A stretch of 7,073 nt of DNA, from positions 1 through 7,073 of the forward strand of contig JAPLWO010000092.1 in assembly GCA_026396555.1 (NCBI GenBank), in the 5' to 3' direction. This document shows positions 6,133 through 7,073 of the stretch, piece after piece (position 1 is the first letter of the stretch; every line of letters starts with the position of its first letter). A program made the translations under genes and the position numbers. The notes under the pieces were generated by a model that was given only the letters and a program-made list of their open reading frames with translations, was not told where the DNA came from and did not search any database. Origin of the DNA: Candidatus Magasanikiibacteriota bacterium. Its GTDB lineage: Bacteria; Patescibacteriota; Patescibacteriia; Magasanikbacterales; 2-02-FULL-50-9b.

Positions 6133-6570
6133 TTGAGGATCGATCAGATTTTGTTGGACATTGAAAAGCGCGGGCTTTTGCCGCTGCAAGGAAGTGTTCT
6201 CGACGTGATAACTGAATTTGCGTATACGACGCTTGAGGAAAAGGTGAATGACGAAAGTGACGTAGTCGATTGCACGGTGCTTTCGATGCGTTTTTCCGGC
6301 AGAGAGCTCATCAAGTTGTCGCGCATGTTGGCGGCGATGCTACAGCCGTACATGGTTCCATCGGAAGTCGATACGTTCGGCGACGCGATGGAGAACGTGC
6401 TTTTGGCTGGGTTGAGCCAGTACATCATCATCGGCTCAGCAGAGGAAACGGAGCGGATGGTCTCGAAATATGGCTGTACTACGTGGGCTGATTTTATCGC
6501 ACCACAAGCGCGCGTCGTTCGGCCGACTCGAAAGAAACGACAGAAAACTGGCGCAAAACGCGAGTTATAG
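6133..6570 (+). CDS. Unrecognised 145-residue protein, helical with a basic tail
   Basis: I do not recognise this protein. The frame opens directly after the M50 stop (TAGTTG), so TTG at 6133 is the first possible start. A second TTG at 6151 sits 12 bases after GAGG (6135-6138) and could be the true one. The body looks mainly alpha-helical: a first segment about 1-40, a likely strand VDCTVLSMRFSG (45-56), then helices to about residue 112. The last 20 or so residues are strongly basic (RPTRKKRQK and KREL), which suggests contact with nucleic acid, ribosome or acidic lipid. There is no signal peptide or long membrane segment and only two cysteines (47, 114). A strong terminator starts 17 bp after the stop, which supports coding on this strand. 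The minus-strand frame here is Ser/Thr-rich and runs through the terminator, so I read it as a shadow. A link to the protease is positional only. Confidence 0.65.
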   Translation: MRIDQILLDIEKRGLLPLQGSVLDVITEFAYTTLEEKVNDESDVVDCTVLSMRFSGRELIKLSRMLAAMLQPYMVPSEVDTFGDAMENVLLAGLSQYIIIGSAEETERMVSKYGCTTWADFIAPQARVVRPTRKKRQKTGAKREL

Positions 6571-6586
6571 ACAGAAGTTTTTAAGT

Positions 6587-6636
6587 CCGTGTGTCGACCA
6601 TTCTCGCAAAAGAGGGAGGTCGGCGCACGGTTTTTT
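6587..6636 (+). terminator. Strong intrinsic terminator after the M50 unit
   Basis: CCGTGTGTCGACC (6587-6599) pairs over all 13 positions with GGTCGGCGCACGG (6618-6630), using two G-U pairs. Above an A-A mismatch, TTCTC (6601-6605) pairs with GAGGG (6612-6616) around the loop GCAAAA. T6 follows at 6631-6636. The minus strand lacks a U-tract, so this terminates only + strand transcripts. Confidence 0.9.
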
Positions 6637-6643
6637 GTTACTG

Positions 6644-6672
6644 TTGACAATATAAACAAATTTCGCTACACT
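6644..6672 (+). promoter_or_regulatory. rpsL: Strong sigma70-type promoter for rpsL
   Basis: A perfect TTGACA (6644-6649) is followed after 17 bases by TACACT (6667-6672), a 4/6 match to the -10 box. It begins seven bases after the U-tract of the terminator before it. The predicted start near 6679 gives a leader of about 95 nt. Confidence 0.75.
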
Positions 6673-6678
6673 ACTGCC

Positions 6679-6772
6679 ATCATTCTTTTCAAATTTTATT
6701 CTCTCATCTGCGCGTCGGCCGGGCTTTTTATAAGTCCTCGGAATGAAGCCGCCGCCAGAGTAACCCACGTGT
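6679..6772 (+). other. Structured 5' leader of rpsL
   Basis: Two pairings compete in this leader. GGGCTT (6721-6726) can pair with AAGTCC (6732-6737), with one G-U, around the loop TTTAT. Alternatively GGCTT (6722-6726) pairs with AAGCC (6746-6750), and CGGC (6716-6719) with GCCG (6751-6754), with two bases bulged. The two forms share 6722-6726, so they exclude each other. No strong SD precedes the rpsL ATG; the nearest purine run is AGAG at 6757-6760. Whether the fold regulates anything is unknown. Confidence 0.35.
6743..6763 (+). other. Six-codon mini-ORF (MKPPPE) in the rpsL leader
   Basis: ATG at 6743 opens a frame of six codons ending in TAA at 6761-6763, nine bases before the rpsL start. 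It encodes three prolines in a row, a known ribosome-slowing sequence that needs EF-P. Upstream purines (CGGA) are only a poor SD. It may be chance in a GC-rich patch. Confidence 0.2.
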
Positions 6773-7073
6773 ATGCCAACGATCAGCCAATTGCTCCGTA
6801 AGGGGCGCACGTCGGCGAAGAAGAAGAGCAAGTCACCTGCAATGCAGTGGACTTTGGATTCTCTCCATCGCCGCCGTCACGAAATTAAAGCCGGCGCGCC
6901 TTTTAAACGCGGCGTTTGTACAAAAGTGTCAACCATGACACCAAAGAAACCTAACTCAGCTATCCGTAAGATCGCTCGTGTTCGTTTATCAAACGGCATG
7001 GAAGTGACCGCGTATATTCCAGGTGAAGGACATAACTTACAGGAACACTCAATCGTTATGATTCGTGGTGGTC
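6773..7073 (+). CDS. rpsL: 30S ribosomal protein uS12, cut by the window end
   Basis: The first 100 residues of S12, the decoding-centre protein of the small subunit; the frame is still open at the window end. The start MPTISQLLRKGR matches the family. APFKRGVCTKV (42-52), TPKKPNSAIRKIARVRLSNG (56-75) and EVTAYIPGEGHNLQEHS (77-93) are almost invariant S12 blocks. Lys58 is the counterpart of E. coli Lys43, the classic streptomycin-resistance position, and is wild type here. Between SPAM and KRGVC there is an extra segment of about 15 residues (roughly 25-40) compared with E. coli, as in Firmicutes-type S12. In many bacteria rpsG and fusA follow; that lies outside the window. Transcription comes from the consensus promoter at 6644 through a structured leader. 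Confidence 0.97.
   Translation, partial: MPTISQLLRKGRTSAKKKSKSPAMQWTLDSLHRRRHEIKAGAPFKRGVCTKVSTMTPKKPNSAIRKIARVRLSNGMEVTAYIPGEGHNLQEHSIVMIRGG

Noticed and set aside
6144..6659. Minus-strand open frame of 171 codons opposite the unknown gene
   Set aside because: Its product is Ser/Thr-rich with no family motif, and the frame runs through the strong + strand terminator. The + strand frame joins the M50 gene and ends just before that terminator.
6589..6801. Plus-strand open frame of 70 codons across the terminator, promoter and rpsL start
   Set aside because: It crosses a strong terminator and promoter and overlaps rpsL out of frame.
1..7073. CRISPR arrays, insertion sequences, tRNA genes or prophage parts
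   Set aside because: I saw no regularly spaced repeats, transposase motifs, tRNA cloverleaf or phage genes on either strand.

Overview
The window looks like a piece of a small-genome bacterial chromosome, most likely from the Candidate Phyla Radiation (Patescibacteria). Seen in the sequence: AT-rich genes packed with gaps or overlaps of a few bases, mostly weak or absent Shine-Dalgarno sequences, a 60-residue zinc-ribbon bL28, and an S12 of the long type with an extra segment before the KRGVC motif. TGA is used as a normal stop, which argues against the recoded SR1/Gracilibacteria lineages. The lineage is an inference from style and has not been searched.

Region 1 (about 1-5260, + strand) is a five-gene surface-glycan locus. 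It holds a multi-pass GT-C/ArnT-like glycosyltransferase, a CapE/WbjB-type UDP-HexNAc 4,6-dehydratase/5-epimerase, an Rmd/RmlD-like 4-keto-sugar reductase, a GtrB/ArnC-like polyprenyl-phosphate glycosyltransferase and a YdjC/ChbG-family deacetylase. The last four are tightly packed behind a good sigma70-type promoter (TTGCAA-17-TAAAAT) and end at an intrinsic terminator. The GT2 + YdjC deacetylase + GT-C trio matches the logic of the FlmF2-NaxD-FlmK pathway of Francisella (and, by analogy, ArnC-ArnD-ArnT). In that scheme a HexNAc is loaded on undecaprenyl phosphate, N-deacetylated, then transferred outside the cell. Here the two SDR enzymes could supply a 6-deoxy-L-HexNAc as the sugar. This is the most interesting hypothesis in the window.

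Region 2 (5228-5529): rpmB (bL28) lies alone on the minus strand. It converges on the glycan operon through one shared hairpin that can terminate on both strands, and it diverges from the next gene across a 75-bp region with candidate promoters both ways.

Region 3 (5530-6636, + strand): a compact M50 site-2-protease-family membrane protein is followed with no gap by an unrecognised 145-residue protein starting at TTG. A strong terminator closes the unit.

Region 4 (6644-7073, + strand): a consensus promoter begins seven bases after the terminator U-tract. It reads a roughly 95-nt structured leader containing a six-codon mini-ORF (MKPPPE), then rpsL (S12), which is cut off by the window end. 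There are no RNA genes, mobile elements, CRISPR arrays or long direct repeats that I can see, and no gene-free stretch over 300 bases; the longest gap is 6571-6772.
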